64,000 nt of DNA from Gonatopus flavifemur (taxonomy: Eukaryota > Arthropoda > Insecta > Hymenoptera > Dryinidae), in contig JAFFJZ010000094.1 of the NCBI GenBank assembly GCA_018340375.1, positions 248,001 to 312,000 of the forward strand, read 5' to 3'. Position 1 is the first letter of the stretch. Each line of letters opens with the position of its first letter. A model generated the notes under the pieces. It saw only the letters and a list, made by a program, of their open reading frames with translations. It ran no database searches and was not told the DNA's origin. The position numbers were made by a program, and so were the translations under genes. Positions 20,346 through 32,224 of the stretch are shown piece by piece.

Positions 20346-22413
20346 ATTTTTCCTCCGAAATTTATAACTCCTCCAATGTATGTAAATAAATCCATAGGAA
20401 TTGACTAAATGAAATTGAATGAGATGTACTCAGAATTTGCTGCAATTGAATTTATACAGCGTTATTCACAAAAAAAAACGTTATAGAAATAAACCATTTT
20501 TTATGAGCGAAAAAATAACTTTTTTCATGATACTACAATTACAAAAAAAATTGCGTATGTGTACAAAACCGATTGCTGCAACGCTTAACAATCAGGTGAC
20601 CACGACTAGGTAAACATATCGCACCAATGATAATATTCATATAATCGCGGTTCTTATAAGAAAATATTATAAGTTATTGTTGATACTTATGAGTGGTTGC
20701 TGTGACTAGGTTATCTCATCTCAGTGATCACTGTTTGTATGTACACGAATGGGTCGATCGTTTTGTGAAATCAACTATAAACAGTAGTTGAGGACATTTT
20801 CAACGATGCGCTATCATGTTCCGATTGCCAGGAATTTTTCCAAATAATCTTCAAGATGCCCGAGGAGTACGTATCTTCGGAGTTTTGGATACTTTAATAA
20901 CCTCATAAGGAGTACCAAAACCAATCAAAACTTGATATTTGTCGTACAAAACTAAAATGATCAACTTTGTATAGAATCGCTATCATAAATGAGATCTCAA
21001 TTTAATGGTAGAACATGGAAGAATATCATCTGAGAAGAACTCGCTCAATTGATAATGCGAAACTGGAAAGGTTGAAAATGAAATTAGTCTTGACCAACTT
21101 TTATCAACATGAACAGAATTTATTACTTCTCCATATCACCAACCAACCTCACCTATTTCTTCTAAATAATGTTTCCGCCGCCTCCATACAAAATGAAGGT
21201 ATGTGGCCATGAATGATTCAAGTATCTTCAACGGAAGCCAAAAAATCATTAAAATTCTATGTGAAACAGAATTAGTGATTATTTATTTGGAAGGATGTTT
21301 GGTTTGAGTGAAGAAATAACAATTCAACAAATAACAGTGATTGTTTGTATGAGAACTTTGCAAATTGAAGCGTTTCACGGGACAACTCGACTCCGGTAGT
21401 TCTCAATGGAAAGTTATGTCCGAGCAAATGATAATGTCGAGATTACACGGTGAGTGATCGCAATAGCTGCATTATAGTTATTGCAAACACTGATGACAGT
21501 ATTACTGTGATTGTCATTTAACATAATGACTTTCGCTCTATACCGCTGACACGTACACGAGGGAGGTTGACGACCCTTGACCTCGTATAGCAAGACTATG
21601 AGCACAAAATTGTGTTTTTACGGTTGAATCGTTGAAATTTCCTTCCCCGAATTGACATTCACTTTGTCTCAAGAATCGAACATGGAACCGTGTTCCTACT
21701 TGAATGAATTCAATTATAACTGGAATAATCGACTTTTCTATCTCCCATGAACTCAATTTCTTATGGGATTTTGACAATGATGTCTGAATTCAAAGAGGAA
21801 CAATGGGGGATTTTCCAACTCGATGTGAAGGTTATTTTTTTGTAACTCGAATATCTGAAAAGAAAGATTATCCCGACGGCATGTTTTCATTCACCTGAGA
21901 TGTTTGATTCGATTTGGATGATTTCTCATACAATGACCGACGAGAGAGAGAGAGATGACCGTGTATTTATATATACTTCTCTTGTCAATGTCTGTATCTA
22001 TTCATTGGAATCATTGAACGTAATGGGTCAGTCTTTTGCATGCGGTCACATTACGTTCGTGTTAATGTGAGAACTCGATATATGTAGATATATATTGATT
22101 AGACAAAACTCGCCACCGTATGAATGTTCGAATTTACAACCTGGATTACTGAAAAAAAGAGTCGTCGACGAACTCGGGTATCTGAACAGAAATAATCAAT
22201 TAATTGATTCTAGTGGAAATTTTATTCGGCCTTCTATTTTCCTTTACAAATTATATAATTCCTCCACTGGGTCTCTGAAATAATTATTGATGCACGTCCT
22301 CCCTCTTTGGCCCTCATTGTTCCCCTGTGAATTGGAGGAAAACAATGCCCGGAATTATTCAATGTCCCTATTATTACGGATGTACCTATCATCGTCATCG
22401 ATATTTCATCGAT
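20346..22413. other. No recognisable gene
   Basis: About 2 kb with only short frames. Small features: a GA-rich run (GACGAGAGAGAGAGAGATGA) near 21940 and an ACGTAATG...CATTACGTTCG pair around 22018-22058. Confidence 0.4.
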
Positions 22414-22822
22414 ATCAAATGCCCCATTGAACCAGACTTAATTGTTTGTTGAAATGCCTACGATTCCTTACTGAACGTCTCATCGAATTGAATTGTCGTT
22501 ATGCCTGGACAATGTTCTGGTGGAATCTCATGGTATCATGAGATAGTAAGATCTGTTCAGATTCGATAAGATGATCCCTGTATGTCAATTCCTCGAAACT
22601 GAACACATGACGATGACGATGACGATGACGATAACGATGAGGATGACGATGATGATGACGATGATCATCTTATCGAATCTGAACCGATCTTACTGTCTCA
22701 TATCATGAGATTCCACTAGAACATTGTCCAGGCATAACGACAATTCAATTCAATGAGACGTTCAGTAAGGAATCGTAGGCATTTCAACAAACAATTAAGT
22801 CTGGTTCAATGGGGCATTTGAT
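22414..22822. repeat. Large palindrome (arms about 160 bp) with a GATGAC microsatellite loop
   Basis: The arms 22414-22576 and 22663-22822 are near-perfect inverted repeats, from ATCAAATGCCCCATTGAACC at the left edge to GGGGCATTTGAT at the right. The 86-bp loop contains a run of GATGAC units. No gene. Probably a foldback MITE; no clear target duplication. Confidence 0.85.
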
Positions 22823-24085
22823 CACTGATGAATCGTAAGCGTTTCAATAGACGAACGAATCCGATCGAAAGGGCTATAAGACAATTGGATCCAAACGTTG
22901 ATTGAATTGCGGAAGTATGATTAAATAATTTGTTTCATAAAAACTTGAACTTGTCATAAGTAAGTCGATGAATGAAATATGGAAGCAATACTCAAGTCAT
23001 TGTTTGCGTTTATTCGGAAATGATGCATGTAATTGATGTTTAGGTTTATTCCCGAAATTAACGAGACAGAAACACATAGTAAGTCGGAAGTAGTCCTAAA
23101 GAGAATTTTTTGTTCAAGTTTGTTATCTTTTTTGACCATGGGGATTGTAGTGGTCATCAGTCGAATGGATTCAATGGGCATTATTGGGCATTTCAACGTC
23201 CATTCAAGCAGAAACCCACGTGGAAATTGTGAGGTTCTGCAAGTATGGGTTTCACTTCGCATTCAATGAGTATCCTGCGCGTTCAATCTGACTCAATCAT
23301 GCATACTTCGGGTCTGAGGTATCTCAATCATACACAATTTCGTCTGAATCAATGAGCCAGCAGACGAGTGGATTGAATTGGAGAAGAGTGGAACCAATCG
23401 AGAGGATCCAAAATCGTACCTACATAGATAAGGGAAGATGGGGACGGAAGGATTGACAAGATATGCGGCAATCGCCTCTGCGCATTAGTTTTTGTACCCC
23501 GATGCTTCCTGGAAGTGTTGCAAAATCTTTCTCTCCCTTGGTTGAAAAATCTGATCAAATCTGACCGAGTGTCAATGTCCCATGTGATGATTAGATCCAA
23601 CGATCATACACGTGTGGGATCAAGAGATTGAGTGAGGAATCATGGGCGTTTCTATTGACAATTCAATCTGATTGAGTGGGCCATCAGACAATTGGATTCA
23701 ATCGGAATTACTTGTCATTTCGAAATCGATGTAAACATGGCATGGTGAGAGAATCAAACGGTAAGTTTTCAATGGATCAATCGTCATTATAACCATTGAC
23801 GTTCTCTCAACCAATCGGGCATTACCTCGGCGCTTCCTAATGGGGAATGTCCCTTGTTTGTGCGTTTAATATACTTGGATTGTATCGCAATCAAGATGAT
23901 TACAGTCCATCGGAATTGTTGGGCCTCCGATCGTCCAATCGAGCAAAGAACTGTGAGGCTTTGAAACCATGGGTTTCCATCAGATTCAATAAGTATTTTG
24001 ATCATTCAGTCTCTTCCAATGGATCATGCCTGGAATCGTAATCAGTGAGAAATCGTCGGCGTTTTCATGAATATTTCAGTTGGAT
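22760..24085. repeat. Degenerate interspersed repeat region
   Basis: Variants of a motif like GGGCATTTCAAC or GGCGTTTCTATTGACAATTC with a nearby CAATTGGATTCAAT recur near 22775, 22840, 23175, 23640, 23690 and 24050. Spacing is irregular, so this may be an old, eroded tandem array. No gene seen. Confidence 0.4.
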
Positions 24086-24615
24086 TAAACACACATTCAG
24101 AGCGCTGCATTCTCACACAGAACAAATGTGTTAGTAATGTCTTTGGAATATTCTGCAACCAACTGGAGGCATTGTGATATTGCTCCGACATTCTGAAGAT
24201 ATCATTGAGACATCTGGGCTGCCTTGGTTGTTACCTGAGTATATGACAAAAACCATAAAGCAACACATTTCCTGATAACGTGTTCAGCCTACCAAAAATG
24301 ATCGAAAGTAGACCTCAAAAATCGATCGTTCTGCCTTGGTATCAAAACTATTGCATTCCATTGATGGTTCAAATCCGATACAAACCTTGCAACAGTGAAC
24401 AATCATTCACAACCCTATCCCAAATGTCCGACAGATAATCCAACGGAGCCAGACAGAATTTTGACCGGAATCTGTCAGGATCTGTCGGACATTTTTAATA
24501 GGGAATTGTTCAACACGTTGAAAGTCCTTACAACTTTGTTTCGAAGGGATATAATTGATACAAATTGACGGAGAAACAATCCAATTAGCCAAACAGTGCT
24601 TTTTTAATCACAAGA

Positions 24616-24650
24616 GCCAACGTTTCACCCAGATACTGGGCATTTTTAAG
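24616..24650 (-). other. Penelope-type 3' signature (GAAACGTTGGC with stem), copy 1
   Basis: On the minus strand: ATGCCCAGTATCTGGGTGAA then ACGTTGGC. A perfect CCCAG/CTGGG stem is followed by GAAAC, the arrangement seen in hammerhead-like motifs of Penelope-like elements. The upstream core is degenerate. Confidence 0.5.
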
Positions 24651-24726
24651 GAAAAAATTACAGACGTAGAGATGAGGTGGAAGACTCCATCGTTGAACCC
24701 ACAGAGAATTGGATGGGGTGATTCAA

Positions 24727-25925
24727 TGATTAGGATGTGCGTAGTTTAGTGCTCGGAGCGGCGCCATCAATTAAGGGAGAAACAATCCAATGTTTCTTTC
24801 ATAACAAAAGCCAACGTTTCGCTTGGATACTGGGAATTTTCAAGGCGAAAATTACAAACTGTGAATGTACAGAAGAAATTGTGTGACAATAAACGAAACA
24901 AAGTTGAGTATAAAATGTACAAAAGTCTTTGTAAAGTCTCTTGAACATTATCTTAGAGATCGGTGGAGCGAGTCAGAGACCATTTATTTGGAGAAAAACT
25001 CCCCAGTACGTGAAGAGAAGAAGAAAGTGAATGGAACAATAAATTGCGAGAAGACATGTAGAAACATGAACGGTCGATTATATATGATCGTGTGAGAAAG
25101 CATGAAAAACAAATTTAGAGTTGCAAGATTATGTAGAGAATGTGAACTGGGCAATGTGAAGAACGCCGGGAAACGAACAAGAAACATGAAAACGCATCGA
25201 ATGCATGCAACGAGTGCAATGCGTGCGAGCGAGAATCAATAGCGGTCGAACGGTTCGACGCTGGAAGAGCGGGGAGAACATTCTCCTTCACCCTCTACCT
25301 CAGCGCGTCGTAGGTACGCTGTGTGTATCGATCGATTAAGAAAATCGCGTGAACCATGGAACAATGGAGAATGTGAATGAACGTGATATGAAGATAATGA
25401 TGGTAAGAGACAGATAATAATTATGAAAGGGATTTTTTGGAAAACCAGTGGAGAAGATTTTTTCTCAAGAACCTGTTATTATGGGTAGATGAATTTTCTG
25501 CCGGACTTTATTGGATGAAAAAGATTTTTCGGAGAAGAAGAATTCTAACAAGTTTCGTGAAAAAATTGTAAAAATGTCTGGAAAAAAGTGTGTAAAGAGA
25601 GGTAACATGCGATTGTTATAGAGGAGACGAAACTTTGGCAGGAGTCTGTCACTCATATTACAACGGAGATACCCCTCTTGAAATGAATTTTGGAGTTTTC
25701 ATTGGGATGGCCTTGAGCTAATTCCGAACTTCCTTGTGAGTAACCTTGATCGGAGAATTATCTCATCATCATCACTTGATATCTAGATCAAAACACTGAA
25801 AATTTTGATTCAGATTCGATCGATGGCAGCTTTACAAATCGAACGAATACAACTCACCATTCATGTGTGTACATGCGTTCAATCTCATGAAAAGATTAGA
25901 ATCATATATACCTATACAATGACTT
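24727..25925 (-). repeat. Left inverted arm of a 6.5-kb structure, Penelope-type 3' region
   Basis: This stretch recurs inverted at 29807-31240 (for example AATCTCATGAAAAGATTAGA at 25890 against its complement at 29812, and GAGAACATTCTCCTTCACCC at 25277 against its complement near 30540). It holds a Penelope-type signature near 24811-24844. Open frames within it do not correspond between arms and appear to be noise. Confidence 0.8.
24811..24844 (-). other. Penelope-type 3' signature, copy 2 (degenerate stem)
   Basis: Minus strand reads AAAATTCCCAGTATCCAAGC then GAAACGTTGGC. Same element as at 24616 and 31109 but with mismatches in the stem. Confidence 0.45.
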
Positions 25926-26990
25926 AATCCCATAATATTGGAGATTCGTCTTGAGAGTCGAAATAATAATTATTATATGAGGATTATGACAATAATTAGG
26001 AGATAAATCAACTCGTCAATCATTCTCATCAAACTACGAGAGTTTTAAAATTTCCGATAAATCAATTAAGACTATAAGATGGAAAAGCAACAAATTTCAA
26101 CACTGAGTAGTGGGGAAAAAATTTTTCATCTTGAGATAAAGCCTGTCTGATTTAGATTGATTTCATCGGCAAGGCGAAAGAGTTATTCCAAAAGATTTTC
26201 GAAGTAACACATTTTTTGGATGTTTTGTGGAATGTGAGACAAATTTCCAATCATTGGAGATAAGTTCATGAGAAATGGTTAGCTTCATCGAGATTACAAC
26301 AAATCTTCAAATAAAACTATGTATCTGTAGGAAGAAATTCTACAGCAAGTTGTGGAAATGACCAAATTTATGAGTTAAGAAAGACTTGAATTTTTGAGAA
26401 AGAGGTTATCTCAATTTTGAACTGAAGAAACGTGGTTACTCACTGAGAGTAGTTAAATGTTACCACCGTCCATTCAAATCAGGCACCATGTGTGTATAAA
26501 TAAATTTTCGGATACATAAATAAATTTTCGGATACATAAATAATTTTTTGGGATAAATAAATAAATAAATGAATAAATAAATCAATTAAGACGAAACACG
26601 ATCACGTTTTTTTAACTTCGTTTCCAATGGAAGGAAATTGAAAATCACGTTTTTCAAAGAACTTTTCTCTTGAAGATGAAGTGAATCATTCGAAGAGTCG
26701 CGCACAAAGAGGGCAAGTTAGGTTTAAGGGGTAAATTCAATCAGTTTATTCAACTTCCAATTACAGAAATTGAAATCGGCGATTATTGGCGCATAGTCCA
26801 CGAGCCTAGGTTTAAGAGGTATTACTACGGCTATGTCCAGACACAGGAACAGAGATACTTAAATCTATGTGAATTGAATTTTCCAAACGATGGATGGAGA
26901 GGGAGAGAACAGTCACTCGCGTTTCATAACCGTGGACATATTGGCACGTGGGGGAGGCGGTAAATTCAAATTCTCCTCTTTTTAGTCAAC
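25926..26990. other. Unassigned spacer with an AAATAAATTTTCGGATACAT tandem repeat
   Basis: No gene. Around 26500-26585 a 19-20-bp unit (AAATAAATTTTCGGATACAT) is repeated two to three times and runs into (AAAT)n. The rest may be untranslated or decayed Penelope-like sequence. Confidence 0.45.
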
Positions 26991-26997
26991 TGTCTGA

Positions 26998-27408
26998 CTA
27001 CCGAGCTGTATTCTCCGTGAACAAACGACGAAGATGGTCCAAAACCTTGAGAACTGATGAATTCTCAGTGTTGGCAATGTGAACACTTTCAGAAAAAAGT
27101 CTTTTCTTTCTATTCGGTTCTATGTCCAGAATCATAGGACTGGACAAATCGAACAAATGGTTAACTTCGACACAGTGCTTGGCAATGGCTTGATGTGTCT
27201 CCGTGGTGGAGGTAATGTTTCTGGAGTGTTCATGGAGGCGTTTTTTGATTGGCCTCTTCGATTCGCCAATGTGAACTGTTGTGCAGTCAGTGCAACCAAC
27301 TTGGTGAACTGAATTGATTTTTAGTAACGTGTCAGTACGATCCTGCGGTGATTTTATGGAACGACTGAGGTTGTTGCAATTTTCGTTGACAACTCTGAAA
27401 AATGAATT
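26998..27408 (-). pseudogene. Penelope-like retroelement: GIY-YIG endonuclease domain, C-terminal fragment
   Basis: A minus-strand frame without stops over about 135 codons, ending at TAG (26998-27000). It reads LLKINSVHQVGCTDCTTVHI, then GESKRPIKKRLHEHSRN, AIAKHCVEVNHLFDLS, ILDIEPNRKKRLFSESVHIA and ends RLFTENTAR. The pattern of a hydrophobic-turn-C-x-x-C, IGE-x-x-R-x-x-x-x-R-x-x-EH, then AxHC and KR-x-x-x-ES matches the GIY-YIG domain that closes Penelope-like reverse transcriptases and nicks target DNA. The GIY position is changed to VHQV and YIG to HIG, so catalysis is doubtful. The reverse transcriptase part is not found upstream; 27409-27551 has stops and then DD41D copy 2 begins. Confidence 0.72.
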
Positions 27409-27551
27409 CTTTCAAATTCCAATAAATTCAATCTGTCGTATAAAAATCATTCACCAGTCCCTTGGCTGGATGTTCCCATAGAACTCGAAGCCAAGAGCGA
27501 TCGCATCCCTCAAGGAAACATTGACGCTGTTCGTCAAGATTTGATTCAACT

Positions 27552-29806
27552 TTTACCCAGGAACAACGACGTGAACGTGGTAGTTCTCTGTTCCCTCCGG
27601 AGTGCTCGATTATCGTGAGTCCCCTCGCCTCTCACATGAGGGGTGTTTGATGCTGTTACAATAATTGCTTGAAGTTACCGCCCTCTGCCTGGATACATAA
27701 TCCTGGTATGTTGGCACAAACAGTGTGGATGCGATCAATCATGTCCTCCCTCATTTATAGAAAAACTTCCAAATTTTTCTGGTAAATCTACAAAGAAATT
27801 TTTTACAGTGTAACTCTCTTCGGTGAATTCTCTGGAAGCTTGGAGGATTTTTGTATCCGTTCGAATGTGCATCCTCATCGACGTTGTCTGGTATGGTCAA
27901 TACTTCCAATGTTTCCAGCGACCTTTAAACAATTTTTGAGAGTCGATACTCATTCATAACCCTCATTGGATCAAATTGAATAATTTATTCGATTTGGAAC
28001 GCAATAATCGTAGAAAATCGTACACGTTACTGCCAACCATAAAAAGCAGAGACTCAGTGTTCCCGTTTTTTTATGTTTACGTTTTTTTTCCAGTGAAATT
28101 TACTCTAATCTGCATTGAAATCAGTCCCGATCTTCGGAGAAAAGTGATGAACAAGAATACATAAACAAACAGAAACATCGAATCTCTGTTTATTATGGTT
28201 GGTTATGTGGCTGATAAAGGAAATACGTGATCATTTAAACACTGGTTCTGAACTGTGACCACCACAATCGTTCTTCTCCTTTGCATATTCAATCATCTAC
28301 ATTTATCAATTTATTCCATTCGATTCAATCGAAGAAATGAATCACTATCCAGCCTCTGAAATTATTGATATGATGCTTGTGCTTGGCTCATGTCACAATT
28401 ATGACGACGAAGCCACAAGAGTTTACCGGGATCGGTATCCCGATCGCCGCTTCGCACGCCCCCCGACCATCTGTCGACTCGAATTGAGGGCTCGACGGGG
28501 AGCATTGCAGCGAGATCTAAGACATCACTGGTACGATGAGAATGATATCCTTGGAGTCACCATATTGGGACTTATCCACTTGGACCCTCATGTTAGTAGC
28601 AGATCGTTGGCACGAATAACTGGTATACCCCGGACTGCTGTTTTGAAAATGTTGAAGCATATCAAATATCGACCATACCACATCACGTTAACTCAAGCTC
28701 TCACTCCACACGACATTAGACTTCGAATTAGATTCTGCAACTGGGCACGAGTGAGGCTGGGTGACGATCCTCAATTCTTCGACTATGTAATGTTCTCCGA
28801 CGAAGCATCTTTCCAGAGCACTGGGCATTCGAATAGACACAACTCTCATTACTGGTCGGATCTTAAACCACATTGGTATCGAGCAATCGACCACCAACAT
28901 CGTTGGAGCGTCAATGTGTGGTGCGGGATCGTCAATGGCTATTCAGTCGGTCCACATTTTTTCAACGGCACTTTGAACGGCCCCATGTTTCTGGAATTCC
29001 TGGACGATCATTTACCAGGCTTGCTTGAGGATCTGGATTCACAAACAAGGCAGAGGATGTGGGTCCAACTAGATGGAGCACCACCCCATTAGGCATTGAT
29101 CGTGAGAGAATACCTTGATCATCATTTCCCGGGAAGGTGAATTGGACGAGGTGGGCCAGTTGCATGGCCTCCACGCTCACTCGACTTGATATCTCCCGAC
29201 TTTTCCTTGTGGGGATTCCTGAAAGACGAAGTATTCAAGGCCCAACAGACAACGGGGGAGGACATGATCGATCGCATCCGCACTGTTTGTGCCAACATAC
29301 CGCGATCAGTGTTTCTAAAGACGGTTACAAATTTTCGGTGGAGACTGGGATTGTGTATTCAGGCAGAAGGGGGTGATTTCGAGCAATTATTGTAACAGCA
29401 CCAAGCCCCCCTCATGTGACAGGCGAGGGAGCTCGCAATAATCGCGCACTCTGGAGGGAACGGAGAACTACCACGTCCACGTCGTCATTCCTGGGTAGCG
29501 CTAACAGTAATTCCTCAATAACTTCGACGGTTCATACCTTGCAACCCAATGGGTAGAAAGGGGTCCATGACCAGTGTTTCGTGAAGGGTTTGAACCAGCT
29601 TTCCCATGCAATGATGAAAAAATTGGGGTCCCATTCGAAAAAACATCTTGACCCCTAAATGACCTCCAAAATGACCTCTGAGGGATTTTTCAAGGTCAGC
29701 ATCATACTTCCCCCTTGGAACCCTAAACTTTTTAGCGAGAACATTCCTTTCCATCTCTACTAGTTTCCGAGATATTTGACTATATCACTTCAAATGGACC
29801 ACCCTG
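27552..29806 (+). mobile_element. DD41D Tc1/mariner-type transposon, copy 2 (left arm truncated)
   Basis: The right end is the complement of CAGGGTGGTCCATTTGAAGT, ending at 29806 next to TA. The left arm (27552-27765) duplicates, inverted, the transposase 3' end and 3' UTR, as in copy 1, but lacks the outer 250 bp and terminal repeat. Between them lie a long 5' UTR (27766-28336) also shared with copy 1, and the transposase. The right end landed at a TA in the Penelope-type right arm; the left arm of that structure preserves the uninterrupted sequence. Confidence 0.85.
28337..29395 (+). pseudogene. DD41D-type transposase, copy 2 (full length, two nonsense codons)
   Basis: One continuous frame of 353 codons. 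MNHYPASEIIDMMLVLGS starts it; helix-turn-helix regions follow (YRDRYPDRRFARPPTICRLE and SSRSLARITGIPRTAVLKM). Catalytic residues: YVMFSDEASF, QLDGAPPH and DLISPDFSLWG, with DD41D spacing. C-terminus: EDMIDRIRTVCANIPRSVF ... IQAEGGDFEQLL. TAG at 29090-29092 replaces the Tyr that follows GAPPH and TGA near 29140 replaces Trp in GRWIGRGG; both identities are taken from copy 1, which still has HYALIV and GRWMGRGG. Otherwise intact, and all three catalytic Asp residues remain. Confidence 0.92.
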
Positions 29807-29836
29807 TATGATTCTAATCTTTTCATGAGATTGAAC

Positions 29837-29954
29837 GGATGGGGGCCAAATCAACGAAGAACCAAATCAACGAAACCGTTAGTTGGAAAGAATGAGACAT
29901 CATACATTATACATCTCTCCCTTTTCAACCAATGGTTTCATTCGGCCCCCATCT
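29837..29954. mobile_element. hAT-type MITE, GGATGGGGGCC family, copy 2
   Basis: 118 bp. Left GGATGGGGGCCAAATCAACG; right end complementary to AGATGGGGGCCGAATGAAAC. Perfect 8-bp duplication GATTGAAC at 29829-29836 and 29955-29962. The left arm at about 25880-25900 holds the matching empty site with one GATTGAAC (as its complement). Confidence 0.92.
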
Positions 29955-31108
29955 GATTGAACGCATGTACACACACGAATGGTGAGTGGTATTCGTTCGA
30001 TTTGTAAAGCTGCCATTGATCGAATCTGAATCAGAATTTTTAGTGTTTTGATCTTGATACCAAGTGATAATGATGAGATAATCCTCCGATCAAGGTTAAT
30101 CACAAGGAAGTTCGAAATGAAAACTCCAAAATTCATTTCAAAGAGGGGTATCTCCGTTGTAATGTGAGTGACAGACTCCTGCCAAAGTTTCGTCTCCTCT
30201 GTAACAATCGCATGTCACCTCTCTCTACAGATTTTTTTCCAGACATTTTTACAATTTTTTCACCAAACTTGCTAGAATTTTTCTCCTCAAAAAAATCTTT
30301 TTCCTTCAATAAAGTCCTCCAGAAAATTCATCTACCCATAATTACAGGTTCTTGAGAAAAAATCTTCTCCACTGGTTTTCCAAAAAATCCCTTTTATAAT
30401 TGTTACCTGTCTCTTACCATCATTATCTCCATATCACGTTCATTCACATTCTCCATTGTTCCATGGTTTACGCGATTTTCTTGATCGACCGATGCATGCA
30501 GCGTACCTACGACGCGCTGAGGTAGAGAGTGAAGGAGAATGTTCTCCCCTCTCTTCCAGCGTCAAACCGTTCGACCGCGATTGATTCTCGCTCGCACGCG
30601 TTGCACTCGTTGCACTCGTTGCATGCATTCGATGCGTTTTCATGTTCCTCGTTCGTTTTCCGACGTTCTATACATCGCCTAGTCCACGTTCTCTACATAA
30701 CCTTTCAACTCTATATTTGTGTTTCATACTTCCTCACACGATTAAATGTAATTCTACATGTGTTCTCGCAATTTATTTTTCCATTCACCTCCTTCTTCTC
30801 TTCACGAACTGGGCAGTTTTTCTGAAAATGAAGGGTCTCTGACTTGCTTCACCGATTCCTTCGCTTCTCAACGGGATCTCGCTCGCTCGAGAGTCGTCGC
30901 TGCACTCGGACCTGATTTTTCCACATAGTTCGCTCGCCTGGAGTCCTTCATTCGTTCAAAGTTTCTTGTAACTTTTATCAAACTTCATCGCATTTTTAGA
31001 TATAATGTTCAAAAGACTCCACACAAACCTTTGCACATTTTATACCTAACTTTGTTTCGTTTATTGTAACACCATTTTTTCTGTATATTCACAGTTTTTA
31101 ATTTTCAC

Positions 31109-31143
31109 CTTGAAAATGCCCAGTATCTGGGCGAAACGTTGGC
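31109..31143 (+). other. Penelope-type 3' signature, copy 3 (perfect stem)
   Basis: CTTGAAAAT, then a perfect 6-bp stem GCCCAG-TAT-CTGGGC, then GAAACGTTGGC. Hammerhead ribozymes have CUGANGA, stem II and GAAA in this order; here the first core box is degenerate, so activity is unlikely. Confidence 0.55.
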
Positions 31144-31240
31144 TTTTGCAATAAAAAAAGCACTGCTCGGCTATTCGGATTGTTCCACTGTTAATTGATG
31201 GCGTCGCTCTGAGCACTAAACCACACACATCCTAATCAAT

Positions 31241-32224
31241 TAATACAAACTTAAAGTGAATGATAATCAATTATCCGTGTCGAAATGTTCTCCAGGAAAT
31301 AATTGGGCCCTGATTAATTTTTCATATCAATGTTCAGGCCCCAGTGAGGATCCAATACAGGACCTACACAGAAATATTACACTTTTGTATCTGAACCTGA
31401 CATAATTTCCTCACATAGGTCCAATATAGACTGGCACTGAGAACCTCAATAAATCGTATTCATTCCCTAAGACGGCAAAATTTGTAGACACATGGAAAAT
31501 GGGTCACACAAGCAGTATAACCATGGACATAGAAGAATCATAGAATATTGTTATTACATGTATTTGGTACAGCTAAATACGTTCAAAGTATCTCCCTAAT
31601 ACGTTCACGGAAATGAATGTTCTATGAACGGGCCATGGAATGTTCTTGGCTGTACCAAATGAACATAACCGAATGGCACTTTCACAGTACTTTACGAGCA
31701 CTTTCGTGTTAATTGGACGACGATGTTCACAAGTTCTAGTGTATCCCATCATTGAGATCAAGGAAAACTTGATAATGATGAAACTTCACTTCAATGTCAT
31801 GATAGCCGCAAAAAATGTTCGCCGTGTTCTTACCCCACACTGGAACTCATAATCCATTGGGATGATTTCATATTTGTCATTGAAACCAATCCTTTATATT
31901 GTAAATAATATGTCTGCAGGAATTGAAAATTGATAGTAAAATCTGTGTACAATGAATGTAATGAGTGTTCAGATTTGAATCAAATCATACATGTTTGGTT
32001 ACTATGGTTTTATATCACCATGACATTCTGGACTGAAGTATAATACATCCGTTGTGATTGAAGCCTACCGACAGACACTATTCTGTTCAAATTGTGACAA
32101 ATGAATCGGGGTCAATATGAGCCATAATTAGGAACACTCCAACATAGGGGTGAGACACGAATAATCACTTCCGGCAATTTATTTATCCTAATTTATTTAT
32201 GATGATGGGATATTGGGACGTTGA
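31241..32224. other. No recognisable gene
   Basis: AT-rich spacer. A small inverted pair, TTTGGTACAGC at 31563 and GGCTGTACCAAAT at 31650, may be a short MITE of about 100 bp. Confidence 0.35.

Larger units (their letters stand above)
29807..31240 (+). repeat. Right inverted arm of the 6.5-kb structure, Penelope-type 3' region
   Basis: Inverted partner of 24727-25925. It carries a hAT-type MITE (29837-29954) absent from the left arm and about 130 bp (30840-30990) with no counterpart there. The outer edge is near TAATCAATTAAT at 31236. Contains the best-preserved Penelope-type signature (31109-31143). Confidence 0.8.

Noticed and set aside
22600..22680. GATGAC run read as an Asp-rich coding repeat
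   Set aside because: It is the loop of a palindrome with no open frame on either side.
24865..25187. Overlapping frames in the Penelope-type left arm
   Set aside because: The right arm does not keep these frames, so they are not under coding constraint.
27079..27312. Plus-strand ATG frame of 77 codons
   Set aside because: The opposite strand carries the GIY-YIG sequence; this one is its shadow.
28688..29180. Minus-strand frames over DD41D copy 2
   Set aside because: Antisense of the transposase; equivalents occur over copy 1.
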